From Planococcus citri (taxonomy: Eukaryota > Arthropoda > Insecta > Hemiptera > Pseudococcidae): a stretch of DNA of 64,000 bases. The stretch spans positions 83,539,469-83,603,468 of the forward strand of contig NC_088677.1 of NCBI RefSeq assembly GCF_950023065.1, given 5' to 3'. Position 1 is the first letter of the stretch. Each line of letters starts with the position of its first letter. A program made the translations under genes and the position numbers. The notes under the pieces were generated by a model. The model searched no databases, was not told where the DNA came from, and worked only from the letters and a program-made list of their open reading frames with translations. Positions 24,467 to 37,382 of the stretch are shown here, in pieces.

Positions 24467-24513
24467 AACTTTCGAATCGAAATTCAAATTGTAAAATAAA
24501 CGAATAAATGATC

Positions 24514-25500
24514 GGCAGTGAGACATTTGACCCATGCGACATATGACCCATGCGACATTTCACCCATGTTTTTATTAATTTTGGATTTTCACAAAACGAC
24601 ATTTGACCCATGCGACATTTAACCCATGTTCTGATCAGAGCTGTGGGACCGAAACGATTTCGGGATTGGATTTCGGTTTCGGGATTGAAATTTTTTCATT
24701 TCGGGTTTGAATTCGTTTCGGGATTTGTTATTAGAATTTTTATTTCGGTTTCGGGATTCGTTTTGGGATTGAAAAATTCATTTCGGTTCCGGGTTGAATC
24801 GGTTTCGGTTTCGGGATTTTCATTTCAACCAATTTTAAGCCCAAATTCACTAATGGACCTTGCAGGGGTCCAAAAAATGGGAGGTTTTGATGTGAAAAAT
24901 CCAATGGAGTGATTATTTTAACGTTTTAAGTGCATATTTTGTTGAATTCGTCGAGTAATTTTTATTGTAATCTGAATGATATACGATAAATGATGTAAAA
25001 TGACCATTTTTCATAATAAAATCGCGGAAAAAAGGCGAAAATTTAAATCCCAAAACCGAAACGATTTTGTTTCGGTTCCGGGATTGTTTAGGGTTCAAAA
25101 TTATATCGGTTTCGGGATTTTTTCGGTTTTAGGATCAAGAAAAATAACGGTTTCGGTTTTGGGATTCGTTTTGGGATCGGATTTCAATCGGGATTTAATC
25201 GGTTCCGGTTTCGGGATCGTTTCGGTCCCACAGCTCTGGTTCTGATAGATGTTTGCATCACACCAATATGCGACATTTGACCCATGCGACATTACACCCA
25301 CATGAATATCCGATGTGAAATAGACAATTCGCCCATGCGACAATTGACCCAGGGTAATTCAAAATAGCGACATTTGACCCAGGCAACGATTTAATTACAA
25401 ATTGGCACATTTGACCCATGCGACATTTGACCCATGATGTTATTATTGCTGAAATGTCTCCTTTGCGACATTTGACCCATGCGACATTAGACCCATCACG
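24514..25500. mobile_element. Orphan left end of a second Mutator-like element, split by hAT
   Basis: It starts GGCAGTGAGACATTTGACCC and carries the same GACATTTGACCCATGC vocabulary as the larger element but with different spacers. Without the hAT insertion it is about 380 bp and mirrors 37383-37755 closely. Its own flank TAAATGATC does not match the flank at 37756 (CACAAATGC), so the two ends cannot be shown to belong to one insertion. Confidence 0.7.
24636..25238. mobile_element. hAT MITE with perfect 8-bp duplication
   Basis: The element starts CAGAGCTGTGGGACCGAAAC and ends with the inverse. GTTCTGAT flanks it at 24628-24635 and 25239-25246. The partner array at 37620-37660 shows the empty site. 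The interior consists of GGTTTCGGGATT-like words in forward and inverse arrays. At 603 bp there is no transposase. Confidence 0.9.
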
Positions 25501-25813
25501 GAACGTTGTGTGTAAGCAAATACTATCAACTAACAATACTGGCAACTCTGTTGAAAAATTATGTTTAATCCTCCTAGCGGCCAGGCAAGTAACTAAATCC
25601 TATTAGAAGCATTCTGATTGGTTGAATTGAATTTTGCGGGATAATGATGTTTTATCAGTTCGTTTTTTTAGTTTGTTGTGTGTGTTGTGTGGTACTACTG
25701 ATATCCGCGAGATTTAAATCGACCAATCACAGCCCTTGACATAAATGCCTATTAATTACTGTTACTTGCCAAGTCGCTCAGATAGCGCCCTTGTTGCGAC
25801 AAAAACGCCCAAT
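25501..25813. other. Spacer with one arm of a short inverted repeat
   Basis: AAATACTATCAACTAACAAT followed by ACTGGCAACT (about 25517-25547) is mirrored at about 28433-28463 on the far side of the nested elements. This suggests a larger, older element around the nest. No gene is seen. Confidence 0.45.
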
Positions 25814-26033
25814 CAGTGATGGAAACCGTTATGATAACGGTACCGGTACTGGTACTGGTACTGTACCAAAAAAAAGGATGGTACTGGTACAGATATTGGT
25901 ACTGTACCAATAAAAAATGCGGTATTGGTATCTGTACCGGTATTATAGTGGTATGAGACTTGTATACCGGTACAATACCGGTATAATACCGGTATACCGA
26001 TATAATACCGGTATAATATCGGTATATCGGTAC

Positions 26034-28108
26034 CAGAGATGTTGCGATTCTCAGGCTAAAAGAATCGCGGTTCTCAAATTGCGATTCTATGATTTTTGTA
26101 ATAGAATCGTTTGTTTGCGGTTCTTTATGCATAGGAACCGCGGTTCTACTCTCGGTTCTCATTTGCGGTTCCCATTTTTTTTTAAATTTTGAAATCAGAC
26201 GAATATTGAGCAAAGCAACGAAAAAAAATTCCCTTTACTTTTTAGTTTTAAACCTACACTACTTGTAGTCCGGCATATGACAATAGGAGTAATTGCACCC
26301 CCCCCGTCGATTCTCCGCGACAACTTTTTTCTTAAAGAGGACATCCTAATCCTAAGGAACATTTTAAAGCAAACTTGCCAAAAAAAAGTTGGTCTTACTT
26401 ACAAAATAACGGCCATTTTGATTGACAGGTCAGCCGAAATCGCAGATTTTGCGTTTTAACATAGGACTTGCAATAACTTTTTCAAACTTTATAAAGGTAG
26501 ATCGAAAGATCATGCAAAAATTTATCACTTGTCAAAATTTCAAGCGCTAAAGTGGGTTTTTCGATTTTTGGTGAATTTTTGAAAATCAAATTTAGGCCAA
26601 AAATGAGGGGAAAAAAATTAAAATTTTACCAAATTGACCAAGAAAGCTGAAATTTGGGGTATACCCTATTTTTGACATGCCAAATCGATTGGAAACGGTT
26701 TCAACACGTTTTGAGCAGTTCTGGAGCCTCCAGCAGATTTTTGAAACTCGAAATTCTCACAAAATTCCATCAAATTGGAGTTGTAAAGCTGAAATGTATT
26801 CTAAAAACTAATTTCAATACGCTACGAAGTACTGCAGGTGAATTTCAAGTCATTTTAGAGCCTCCAACGCATTTTTTGAAAATTATTGGAGCCTCCAGTA
26901 GATTTTTGAAACTTGAAATTTCCCCAAAATTTCATCAAACCAAGATGGACAGTCGAAATTCATTCTACAAACTGATTTCAATACGCTACTAAGTTGGTTG
27001 ATGGTGAATTTCAAGTCGTTTTGGAGCCTTCCGCAACTCTTTGAAAGGTTGTATGTCGTTTTTTTGAAAAATTGAAATTTCCTAACAGTAGCTCAGAGGG
27101 TGTTAAAAATTTAAAATTGGAGTGTAGAGTAAATTTCAGCTTTCCATCTCCATTTGATGAAATTTTGTGAAACTTTAAAGTTTCAAAAATCTGCTGGAGG
27201 CTCCAGTAATTTTCAAAAAAAGTCGCTGGAGGGCCTAAAATTACTTGAACACACCTGAAGTCGTCTTCAGAGGGTGTTAAAATTGGAGTGTACAGTAAAT
27301 TTTAGCTTTCCATCTCCATTTGATGAAATTTTGTGAAAATTTAAAGTTTAAAAAATCTGCTGGAGGTTTCAGGAATTTTCAAAAAGTCGCTGGAGGCTCC
27401 AAAACGACTTGAAATTCACATGCAGTACTTTGTAGCGTATTGAAATTAGTTTTTGGAATACATTTTAGCTTTACAACTCTAATTCGATGGAATTTTGTGA
27501 GAATTTCGAGCTTCAAAAATCTGCTGGAGGCTCCAGAACTGCTCAAAACGTATTGAAACCGTTTCCAATTTATTTGGCATGTCGAAAATAGGGTATATCC
27601 CAAATTTTAGTTTTCTTGGTCAATTTGGTAAAATTTTGATTTTTTTCCTCATTTTTGGCCTAAAAATTTGATTTTCAAAAATTCACCAAAAATCAAAAAA
27701 CGCACTTTAGCGCTTGAAATTTTGACAGGTGATAAATTTTTGCATGATCTTTCGATCTACTTTTATAAGGTTTGAAAAAGTTTGTGCAAGTCCTTTGTTG
27801 AAACGCAAAATCTGCGATTTCGGCTGACCTGTCAATCAAAATGGTCGCCATTTTGTAAGTAAGGCCAACTTTTTTTTGGCAAGTTTGCTTTAAAATGTTC
27901 CTTGGGATGTCCCCTGTAAGAAAAAAGTTGTCCCGGAGGATCAGCAGGGGGAGTGCAATTACTCCTATTGTCATATGTCGGACTATTAGGGGAAAAATTG
28001 AAGAAGTCAACTGTGAAATTTCACATTTATTTGGCAAAATCTTGAAAATTTGGGAGCCGCAAATGCAGATTAGCGATTCATTACGCGATTCGAATCGCAA
28101 CAACCCTG
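26034..28108. mobile_element. Middle hAT-like element of the nest
   Basis: The ends CAGAGATGTTGCGATTCTC and, inverted, CAGGGTTGTTGCGATTCG are followed by GCGGTTCT and GATTC words. The flanks ATCGGTAC and ATCGTAAG match at 5 of 8 positions. It lies inside the TACCGGTAT array of the outer element and contains the foldback at 26268-27983. Confidence 0.55.
26268..27983. mobile_element. Innermost foldback element, GTCCGGCATATGACAATAGG ends, TA duplication
   Basis: The left end is GTCCGGCATATGACAATAGG and the inverted right end is GTCCGACATATGACAATAGG. Both are followed by AGTAATTGCACCCCC-like sequence and flanked by TA (26266-26267, 27984-27985), consistent with Tc1/mariner. The arms run for several hundred bases and end in repeats of CTGGAGGCTCC-type units. 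It belongs to a family also present at 33740-34940 and 55505-59398. There is no transposase. Confidence 0.7.
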
Positions 28109-28415
28109 ATCGTAAGTAGAGGTCATTTTATAACATGTCTTGACGTTTTTTGAAAATTTACTTTTTTTTACTCGAAATTGTGAAAAACAGGCTGTACCGG
28201 TATTGTACCGGTTTCAATGATGTACCGAAAACGGCGTATCAATACCGGTATACCGGTATTACACTGTTAAAAATATTGCTCCATACCGGTATTGATAACG
28301 GTATTGTACCGAAAACAAATCCGGTACTGGTATTTTGGTACTGGTACAAATTTTACTAAAAATAGCGGTACGGTAGCGGGATTTTTACCGGTACGAATAC
28401 CGGTTACCATCCCTG

Positions 28416-29067
28416 CGCGGTATTTTAAATGAAGTTGCCAGTATTGTTAGTTGATAGTATTTGGTGTAAGGCAAGATCCAGGTAACGCAGCGCCGCTGCC
28501 AACCTATAGATTTTTGAAACGTTGAATTTACCTAAAGCTCTTTAAATTTAGCAAGGATGGGAGTTGTCAGTGTATGCAACTAACAGGAATGTCTCCCTTT
28601 GAAAATATGTACTTGGTTTGATTTTGATTTTAGATGGTAGCCAGTGGGTCGATCCTGATTTTTTTTTCAAACTAGTTTATTTAGAAATGCGACGGACGGA
28701 AATGCTTACTGTAGCTATGGTACAGCTACTTCCCTCTGTACACCCTCTAACAGCTCTATACTAACTATGTAACACGTACTAATGTAACAGTAAACTGCTA
28801 AAGACCCTTCCGACTTCACCCTTCCCCCCAACTACACCCATGAATGAATGAAATAGGAAGACGCGAAGTCGCCAATGGTTGAATGGCGGAATCGTTATTT
28901 TAAGCATATTGTACCTATGTATGTAGATGTACATAAGTATGTAGTTAATTTTTATAAATTAACGTAAGTTGGATAGATTAGACAGAGACGAGACCTGTGT
29001 TTTCCCCCGGCGTTATACATATTTATAGGAATGTGATAGGTAATACCCCCAATTTTAAGTAGCCTAC
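28416..29067. other. Intergenic DNA, unique
   Basis: It holds the right arm of the short inverted repeat near 28433. Near 28680 a T-run is followed by TTTATTTAGAAATGCGACGG, which might be the inverted tail of a retroelement. TAGGTAG-type words follow. No gene is seen. Confidence 0.4.
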
Positions 29068-30589
29068 TTACAAGGGAACCTCTTGAAGTGTCCGCCTCCG
29101 ATGTGAACGGGGCCGCGATTTTCGGAAAGAGCCATGGTCTAACACCCCCTAAACCAAATTTTCAGCTGCTCAACTTCATATCTCGATATTTGACGAACGT
29201 TTGAAAATTCAAAATTGACTGTTTTTGTTGATTTATGCTTTCTTCAAAAACGTACGTATTTGATGAGTAAAAATGATCAAAATAAGTCCTAAAACTGATA
29301 TTAATTACCCAAATCCAAATTTCACTATTTCCAGCCATTCTGGGGCCTCCAGCGCTATTTTTCAATTTCTCCAGAACTTTAAATTTGCTCCAGATGACGT
29401 GAATATGAAGTTGGGCAGCTGAAAATCGAGTTGTGTGTTATGCTCGACCTGTTTAACGAATTTATTCACATTTGAGCCGAATCTGGAAGGGACACCTCAA
29501 GAGTGGTTTTTTAAGCAGCTTTTTTTTCAAAATAAAAATATCCAAAAATCAAAAATTTCCAGTTTGCGAGAAAATTTTCGAAATTTGCGCGAATCGCAGT
29601 GTTTCGTCATGAATCAAACCCACGAGGGGCAAATTTCGCCATTTCCAACCATTCTGGAGCCTCCAGAACTATTTTTCAATTTCTCCAGGGGCTCCAGAAA
29701 GGCTGAAAATGGGGAAATTTACCCTCGTGGGCTTGATTAATGACGAAATACAGCGATTCGCGCATATTTCGATAATTTTCTCGCAAACGAGAAATTTTTG
29801 ATTTTTGGATATTTTTATTATGAAAAAAGCTGGCCAAAAAACCACTGTTGAGGTGTCCCTTCCAGAATCGGCTCAAATGTGAACACAATCGTAAACAGGT
29901 CCAGTATAAGACACAACTCGATTTTTAGCATGTCCAACATCGTATTTACGTCTTCTGGAGCAAATGAAAAATTCTGGAGAAATTGAAAAATAGTTCTGGA
30001 GGCTCCAGCATAAATCAACAAAAACAGTCAATTTTGAATTTTCAAACGTTGGCCAAATATCGAGATATGAAGTTGGGCAGCTGAAAATTTGGTATTGAGT
30101 TTTAGACCATGCTCTTTCCGAAAATCGCGGTCCCGTTCAAATCATTCTTCAAAACATCCATTTTGGGAGTAAATTTATTAAAATTCATCAACTTTGAACA
30201 GAATAACGAGGTAATACGAGTAATAATAACTGCACGATATAGGTAACTATACCTACCCAAGCAACAATTTATTTCCCTCCTAATTCGTGGTCACAAAACT
30301 CGAATTTGAAGTCAATTTAATCCTCAATTCTGCAATACGAACAAGCCCTTGCCCTTACATTGTCAAACACCCAAAAATTATTTTTTAAATAGTAGGTATA
30401 GGTACCAACATATCGCTAATGTAGGTATATTGCTATATTCTTATTTCAAATTTTTGATGTAATAGTTACAACGCGAAAAAATGATTTTTTCACAGTTTAT
30501 ATTTTATTATTCACATCCATACGTTGAAGAAGTTTAGTTCTTATCACTTTTTTTACTATACGAATCGTTAACTTACAAAAGGACAAAAA

Positions 30590-31290
30590 AAATTGAAAAA
30601 AAATCAAAATTCGTCCATTTTGAACTAAATATAGCCAGAAAATAAATGCAAAACAGGTCTACCCACAAATTCGAGGTCGCTAAACTCGAATTTTGATTCC
30701 ATTTTTATGCAATTGTAAACCCTGTCCCCTCAAGCGCATTTTACTACAAAATTCACCCCCACTCTTGACAATTTTACTTTGTTGAAAAAATAATCTACAG
30801 GCCTATCAATGGTGTTTTGATTCGGCCATAAACAAAAATTCAGCTCATTCGGTTAGTTTGTGACCAAAATAACCCCAAAAAACGCATTTTTGGTACATTT
30901 CTCGCCTAAACGAGAAATATCCATGTGCTGTATATGAGCTGTAGTCCACTTTGCATCGTGATCTTAAAAACGAGTAGAAATAGTGAAAAAATTCATTTTC
31001 TGAAGTTGTAATCGTCGGAAGAGCCTGAAATCTGGTACATGACTGTTCCAGTACCTCATTGATGCGTGTGTACAAAAATTTTTCCAAAAAATAAATTTCA
31101 ATAGGAGGGGGGCGAATCTTGAGATAAACTTTCTGGTGAGAGTTCTGGGTTGAAAGTTGGGCTGAAATGGAATCATAATTCGAGTTCAGCGACCTCGAAT
31201 TAGTGGGGGACCTGTTTGGTGTTAATTTTCTGCTCATATTTAGCTCAAAATGGACAAATTTTAATTTTTTCAAAATTATTTTTTGATCAA
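30590..31290. repeat. Inverted repeat arm inside the Harbinger-like element
   Basis: Words such as AAATTCGAGGTCGCTAAACT, CTCGAATTTTGATTCCATTT and GGTGTTTTGATTC match, in inverse, 32730-33450 and also each other across the segment. The repeat is diverged. Confidence 0.55.
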
Positions 31291-31374
31291 TTTATAAGTG
31301 AAAGAATTGTTTAATCAAAAAAATGATGATAACAAAAGTTGTTTAGCATCTCGTGTACTAATGAAATGAATCAC

Positions 31375-32555
31375 TTATTAGAGAAGGGGCGTAAGTCACA
31401 GTTTTGGCATAAATCGTTTTTTCACTAAAATCGACTCCTTTCATGTCGACACACATCATGCTAAAAAATGGTGTAAGTCCATGCTTCATACTCCTACTTT
31501 GATAGCACCAGAGTTTTCATCTATTAGAGAAACGGCGCAAGTCCGAGGACTTGCGCCGTTTCTCTTCCAGCTGAAACATAGTGCCCATATAACACACTAC
31601 AGATGTTGCCTATTGAAGAAAGGGCGTAAGTCCTGAACCTATCTATGCGCTTTCTTCTACGTGAAATAGGTACGGACTTGCGCCGTTTCTCTTCCTGCGG
31701 AAACATGGTACCCATATAACACACTACGGATGTTGCCTATTGAAGAAAAGGCGTAAGTCCTGGACCTATTTATGTGTTTTCTTCTACTTGAAATAGGTAC
31801 GGATGTTTTTGGAACTACATTATAGCAAATTAAAATATGAAACAGATTGGCTGTTTGCTTTCATCCCGGATCTCTCATGGTGGTTGTAAATTTAAATTTA
31901 TTCGATAACAGTCGGCATCCTAAATTTTGTGTTATTATATTGAATAATTTTTCTTGATTTAAACACTACAATAATGTCAGATCATGCTAGTGACGATGAT
32001 TTTTGCGAACCAAACCCAAAGGAAAAAAAAAGGTTTTTGTAATCCTGACTACTTTACTAGGTTACGTTTGAGATGTTGGTTTAATTTCAATTAGATAAGT
32101 CGAAAATCTCATGTTTTATTTTTGTAAAGTCGAAAATGTAACATTATTAATATCGAAATTCAAATAAGTTTGATTTATGCCATTTTTTATTTTTTTTTCA
32201 TAAATATTGAAGTAATAAAAAGGTTCAGAAGACGACTTAATTGACTTTTTAATTTCATTTTGTGGCAAAATATACTGTTTTCAGCAAAAAAAACTTGAAA
32301 AAAACTTGAAAAAAACTTGAAAAAAAAAATCTATTAGAGAAAGGGCGTAAGTCCAAAACCTTCGATCGAACCTCGCTAGGTTGCGCTGAACTCAAGATTT
32401 GATGTAATTAGTGAAAAATACTCGGCTTGATAAGTACTTTTTCGTGGTGCAATCGTTTTTCAAAAATTTTCAAAAGTTTAGTAGTAAAACAGTTTTTTCC
32501 TTCTCCTGTAAAATTTTATTTTTGGGACTTACGCCCCTTCTCTAATAAGTGATTC
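31375..32555. mobile_element. Nested element with TTATTAGAGAAGGGGCGTAA ends
   Basis: Both ends read GAATCACTTATTAGAGAAGG then GGCGTAAGTC, in inverse orientation. Similar TATTAGAGAAaGGGCGTAAG words recur inside near 31520 and 32332. A perfect 38-bp palindrome (18-bp arms) lies at 31527-31564. A tandem pair of about 125 bp follows (31553-31675 and 31676-31802). No target duplication was identified and there is no coding frame. Confidence 0.6.
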
Positions 32556-32729
32556 AAATACATGGATTTCAAATGATTATTACCAACTTTCGTCTACCTA
32601 CTTCCCACCAAGTTGGGTAGGTAAATGAAATTAGGAAATTAACACTCGAAACTCTCATATTCCACTAGTACTTGGCATGCTAAACAAGTTTTGTTATTGC
32701 ATTTTTTTCGATTAAGACAGCCATTTTCT

Positions 32730-33450
32730 TATAATTGAGCAAAACAGAATTTTAAAAAAATTAAAATTTGTCAAATTTTGGGCCAAATATGGCCAAAAAA
32801 TTATTGCGAAACACGTTTCCTCACTAATTCAAGGTCGCTGAACTCGAATTTTGATTCTATTTTACCCCAACTTTAAATAAAAAACCCTCACCATCAAGTT
32901 CGTCCCAAAATCCACCCCTCCCCTCCCAAAATTTATTTTTTTGTAAAATTTGTGTACAGACACATCAATGTTCTACTGAAACAGTCATATACTAAATTTC
33001 AGCTTGTTCGTTTAATTACAACCCCAGAAAATTATTTTTTTCACTATTTCTGCTGGATTTTTTAGATTGCGATGTATAGTGGAGTACAGCTTATACTCTT
33101 AAAGTGGATATTTCCTGCTCAGGCGAAAAACAGTATAAAAATGTGTTTTTTAGGGTTATTTTGGCCGAAAACCATCCGAACAAGCTGAAAATTGGTATAT
33201 GGCTCAATCAGAACATCATTAATTAGCCCGCAGATTACTTTTTCAAAAAAAAATTTCTTATGGCCGGGGGGGGGTGGAATTTGTGGTGAAACACAATTGG
33301 CGGGATTGGGGAGTGCAGGGTGTATAGTTGTGTTGAAATTGAATCAAAATTCATGTTTAGCGACCTCAAATTAGTGGGAACGCATGTTTCGCGATAATTT
33401 TCTGGCCATGTTCCGCTCAAAATTGATGAATTTTGATTTTTTTCACAACA
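32730..33450. repeat. Inverted repeat arm, partner of 30590-31290
   Basis: It shares ACTAATTCAAGGTCGCTGAA, CTCGAATTTTGATTCTATTT and a TTCTGATTGAGCC-type word with the opposite arm. It contains a short G-run near 33268. No gene is seen. Confidence 0.5.
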
Positions 33451-33739
33451 TTTTTTTGATCTATTTCAAGTGAAAGGACCGTTTAATCAAAAAATAATGA
33501 TAACAAAAGTTTTTCAGCATGTCAATTACTAGTGGAATATGTGAGTTTCGAGTGCTTATTTACCACTTTCATTTTCCTACCCAACTTGGTTGGAAGATAG
33601 GTAGACAAGAGTAGGCAGGCCTTTTTTTGTATTTCTTTTCTGACGGGGACGCTGAATTGAAGTTGCAAGCCCCTAATTTTCACCCCCCCCCACTCGGTCT
33701 CTGCACATAATTTGAATTTTTGAGAGAAAAAAAATCGAA

Positions 33740-34940
33740 GTTTCAAACTTTAAATTTTTACAAAATTTCATCAAATGGAGATGGAAAGCTGAAATTTACT
33801 TATCTACACACTCCAATTTTAACACCTTCTGAAGACGACTTCCGGTTGGTTCAAGTCATTTTGGAGCTTCCAGCGACTTTTTGAAAATTACTGAATCTAG
33901 TAGATTTTTTTGAAACTCGAAAACGGAGATGGAAAGTAGAAATTCATTCTGCAAACTAATTTCAATACGCTACGAAGTCGACTGCTGGTGGATTTCAAGT
34001 TGTTTTGGAACCTCCAGCGACTTTTTGAAAGGTCGTACGGCGTTTTTTGGAAAATTGAAATTTCCAAAAAGTAGCTGGAAGCTTCAAAACCATTTGAAAC
34101 CACCATGTATGCGACTTTAAATCGCATTGAAATTACTCTGCGAAATAAATTTCACTTTCAATCTCCAATGATGAAATTTTGTAAAAGTTTAAAGTTTAAA
34201 AAATCTGCTGGAGCCTCCAGTAATTTTCAAAAAGTCGCTGGAGGCTCCAAAATGACTTGAACCCACCTGAAGTCGTCTTCAGAGAGTGTTAAAATTTGGA
34301 GTGTAGAGTAAATTTCAGCTTTCCATCGCCATTTGATGAAATTTTGTAAAAATTTAAAATTTAAAAAATCTGCTGGAGGCTCCAGAATTTTCAAAAACTT
34401 GCTGGAGGCTCCAAAACGACTTGAAATTTACCGGCAGTACTTCGTAGCGCATTGAAATTATTTTGATGAAATTTTGTGGAAATTTCGAGTTTCGAAAATT
34501 TTCTGGAGGCTCCAAAACTGCTCAAAACGGTTTGAAACAGTTTTCAATCGATTTGGCATGTCAAAAATATGGTATATCCCAAATTTCAGCTTTCTTGGTC
34601 AATTGGGTAAAATTTTGATTTTTCGTTTCATTTTTGGCCTGAATTTGATTTTCAAAAATTCACCAAAAATCGAAAAATGCACTTAAGCACTTGAAATTTT
34701 GACAGATGAAAAATTTTTGCCTGATCTTTCGATCTACCTTGTAAGGTTTAAAAATTTCGTGCAAGGCCTATGTTGGAATGCAAAATCTGTGATTTCGGCT
34801 GATCTGTCAATCAAAATGTCCGCCATTTTGTAAGTAGGGCCACTTTTTTTTTAGTACAAGGGCTAAAAATGTTCCTCAGGACTCCCCCTTTAAGAAAAAA
34901 GTTCTCCCAGAGGATCGACGGGGGGGTGCAATAATTCTTG
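33740..34940. mobile_element. Truncated copy of the CTGGAGGCTCC foldback family
   Basis: Units with CTGGAGGCTCCAGTAATTTT, CAAAAAGTCGCTGGAGGCTC and AAAATGACTTGAACCCACCT match the elements at 26268-27983 and 55505-59398. The right edge reaches a GGGGGGTGCAATAATTC end but the CATATGACAATAGG terminus is missing, so the copy is broken. Confidence 0.65.
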
Positions 34941-35900
34941 AGCGGGCTCCCCGACGTGCAAAATAAGTACTGAGGTACAAACTTGAATGCTAAATTTTAG
35001 ATTTACGAATTTTCATCGTAATTCTGATCTCGTTTTCGCACTTTACAATTCCGATAATTCAACATTTGTTTAAAAAGTTACCAAAATTTATTCATTTTTT
35101 CATTTTTTTCAAATTCGTTCAATTTTTAGTTTTTATGGAATTTTTTTGATAATTTCGAACTTTTCTTGGGGGGGGCGGCGTCCCCCCGAGTCCCCCCCCA
35201 CAAAAAAAGCCCTGAGAGTAGGTAATTAACATTATTTTGAAACCACTTGTTTTCCACTAGTGCTCGACACTCTGAACAAGGAACAAGTACTTGTGCCTTT
35301 ATCATTTTTTCCATTAAAGAAACTTTTATAGAGCAAAAAAGAGAATTTTGAAAGAGGGGATGGGCGGATTTTTGATAAACTTGGTGGTGGGGGTTCTAGG
35401 TTCAAAATTGAGCTAAAATAGAATCAAAATTCATCAATTTTGCTAAAAATACTCTAAGCTAGGTAAGTAAATTAAACGAGATTAATTTTCCCCGAATTTG
35501 AGGGTATTCATCTTTTTCACTTTTCCAATGTCTTCAAACATCCCAAGACGTTTTTTAAGCAGGCGGATGTCGAAAATATAATTTTTAGAGCTGGCGAAGC
35601 AAGAGCAAAAAGCTCTCGAGAATCAGTATTTCAAGAGGTTTAAAAAACGATGTTTTTTTTTGTGTGACGAGTATCTAGGCAACTTTAAGCAGTTTTAAAT
35701 TCAAATAATGATTTTTTTTTTAATTCAAAATTGAAAATAAAATTAAAAATCAAACGAGCCCGAGCGAAGCGAGAGCAAATGCTCTGAAAAATTAGTACAT
35801 ATTTTGAGAGATATGAAAAATGATGTTTCTTTGTGAGACGAGTCACTTATAACTTATAAGAAGTTTATTATTGTGCTTCAAAATATTAATTGTATTCGAA
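34941..35900. other. Interior of the Harbinger-like element
   Basis: Noncoding. A G-run and C-run hairpin near 35168-35200 is notable, as are two diverged copies of an AGCGAGAGCAAA word near 35595 and 35770. No gene is seen. Confidence 0.4.
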
Positions 35901-36874
35901 TTAGGTATGATTTTTTTTGAATCGCTCGGGCAAAAGCTCTCGATAAAGGGAGGCCCCAGATAGGCTGAAAATGGCCAAATTCGTTCTCGTGGGATTAATT
36001 AATGACAAAATACAGCGATTCGCGCAAATTTCAAAAATTTTCTCGTAAAAGGGAAATTTTTGATTTTTGGATATTTTTATTTTGAAAAAAAGCTGGTCAA
36101 AAAACCACTCTTGAGGTGTCCCCTCCAGAATCGGCTCACATATGGATAAATTCGTTAAGCAGATCGAGTTTAACACACATCTCGATTTTTAGCCGCCCAA
36201 CTTCATATTCACGCCTTCTGGAGCAAATTCAAAATTCTGGAGAAATTTAAAAGTAGCGCTGGAGGCTCCAGATCGGTGGGAAATGGCGGAATTTGGTCTC
36301 GGAAGGTTAGTTGTTGACAAAATACTGCGATTCGCGCAAATTTCAAAAAATTTCTCGCGAACGGTAAATTAAAAAATTTTTGATTTTTGAATATTTTTAT
36401 TTTGAAAAAAAGCTGATCATGCAAAAAACCGCTCTTGAGGTGTCCCCTCCAGAATCGGCTCAAATGTCGGTAAATTCGTTTAACAGGTCGAGTATAACAC
36501 ACAACTCGATTTTCAGCTGCCCAACTGCATATTCACGCCTTCTGCAGCACCTTCAAAATTCTGGAGAAATTAAAAAATCGCGCTGGAGGCTCCAGAATGA
36601 CTGGAAATGGCGAAATTTGGATTTGGGGAATTAATATCAGTCTTAGGATTTATTTTGATTATTTTTACTGATTAGGTATGCACGTAGGTACTTTTTTGAA
36701 AAAAGTATAAATCACCAAAAACAGTCAATTTTGAATTTACAAACGTTCGCCAAATATTGAGATATGAAGTTGGGCAGCTGAAAATTTGGTTTCGCGGGTG
36801 TTAAACTATGCTCTTTCAAAAAATCGCGGTCCCATTCAAATCGGAGGCGGACACCTCAAGAGGTTCCCTTGTTA

Positions 36875-37382
36875 GGTACGTATAATTTTAGGTAGGTAAG
36901 TGAAGAATATGTTTAAATCATGTTACATCAATTACATGAATTTCTTAACATTCGAAAACTTGACTTTGTAAGTGGATTTTACTCGTACAGTGAAAACAGA
37001 TCAAATGCAGAATGCAGCATAGGAAATAAAAAAAAAGATCGTCCTCTTCTATACTATACTGTAGCCGAAGGGTAGTTTTGTTGGAAAAAAAGAAGAAAAA
37101 AACAGGTATATCCCAACATTCCTAGTAAGTATTTATTTACGACCCTGCAATAAACGAAAGCATTGAAATGCGGAACCATACTGTGACGAGAGTACACTGG
37201 CATTCCCATATAAAACAGAGAATGAAAATTGAAAAGGTATATTTTGTATTTCACCGCACGCACTGATTTTTAAATACAGGGAAAGATCTAAAAGAAGTTT
37301 TATGTAGATGGTTGGCTGCCTTTGATTTCCTCTACTGCGTAGTGCTACTTTCACAATATCTAGAATTCTACTTCATATTCAT
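36875..37382. other. Unique AT-rich DNA
   Basis: No recognisable gene or repeat, although the sequence is less monotonous than its neighbours. Confidence 0.4.

Larger units (their letters stand above)
25814..28415. mobile_element. Outer hAT-like element of a three-level nest
   Basis: The ends are CAGTGATGGAAACCG and, inverted, CAGGGATGGTAACCGG, each continuing into a TACCGGTAT array (25840-26033 and 28190-28410). The flanks CGCCCAAT and CGCGGTAT share only 5 of 8 positions, so the duplication is decayed or absent. It is filled by younger elements. Confidence 0.6.
29071..36871. mobile_element. 7.8-kb Harbinger-like element with TTA duplication
   Basis: The left end CAAGGGAACCTCTTGAAGTG and the inverted right end CAAGGGAACCTCTTGAGGTG continue into TCCGCCTCCGAT on both sides. 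TTA flanks it at 29068-29070 and 36872-36874, the 3-bp target typical of PIF/Harbinger. Inside, units with ACACACAACTCGATTTTTAG, GCCCAACTTCATATT and TTTCTCCAG words occur in both orientations (29160-30130 and 35920-36800). Other elements are nested in the middle. No transposase frame is seen. Confidence 0.65.
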
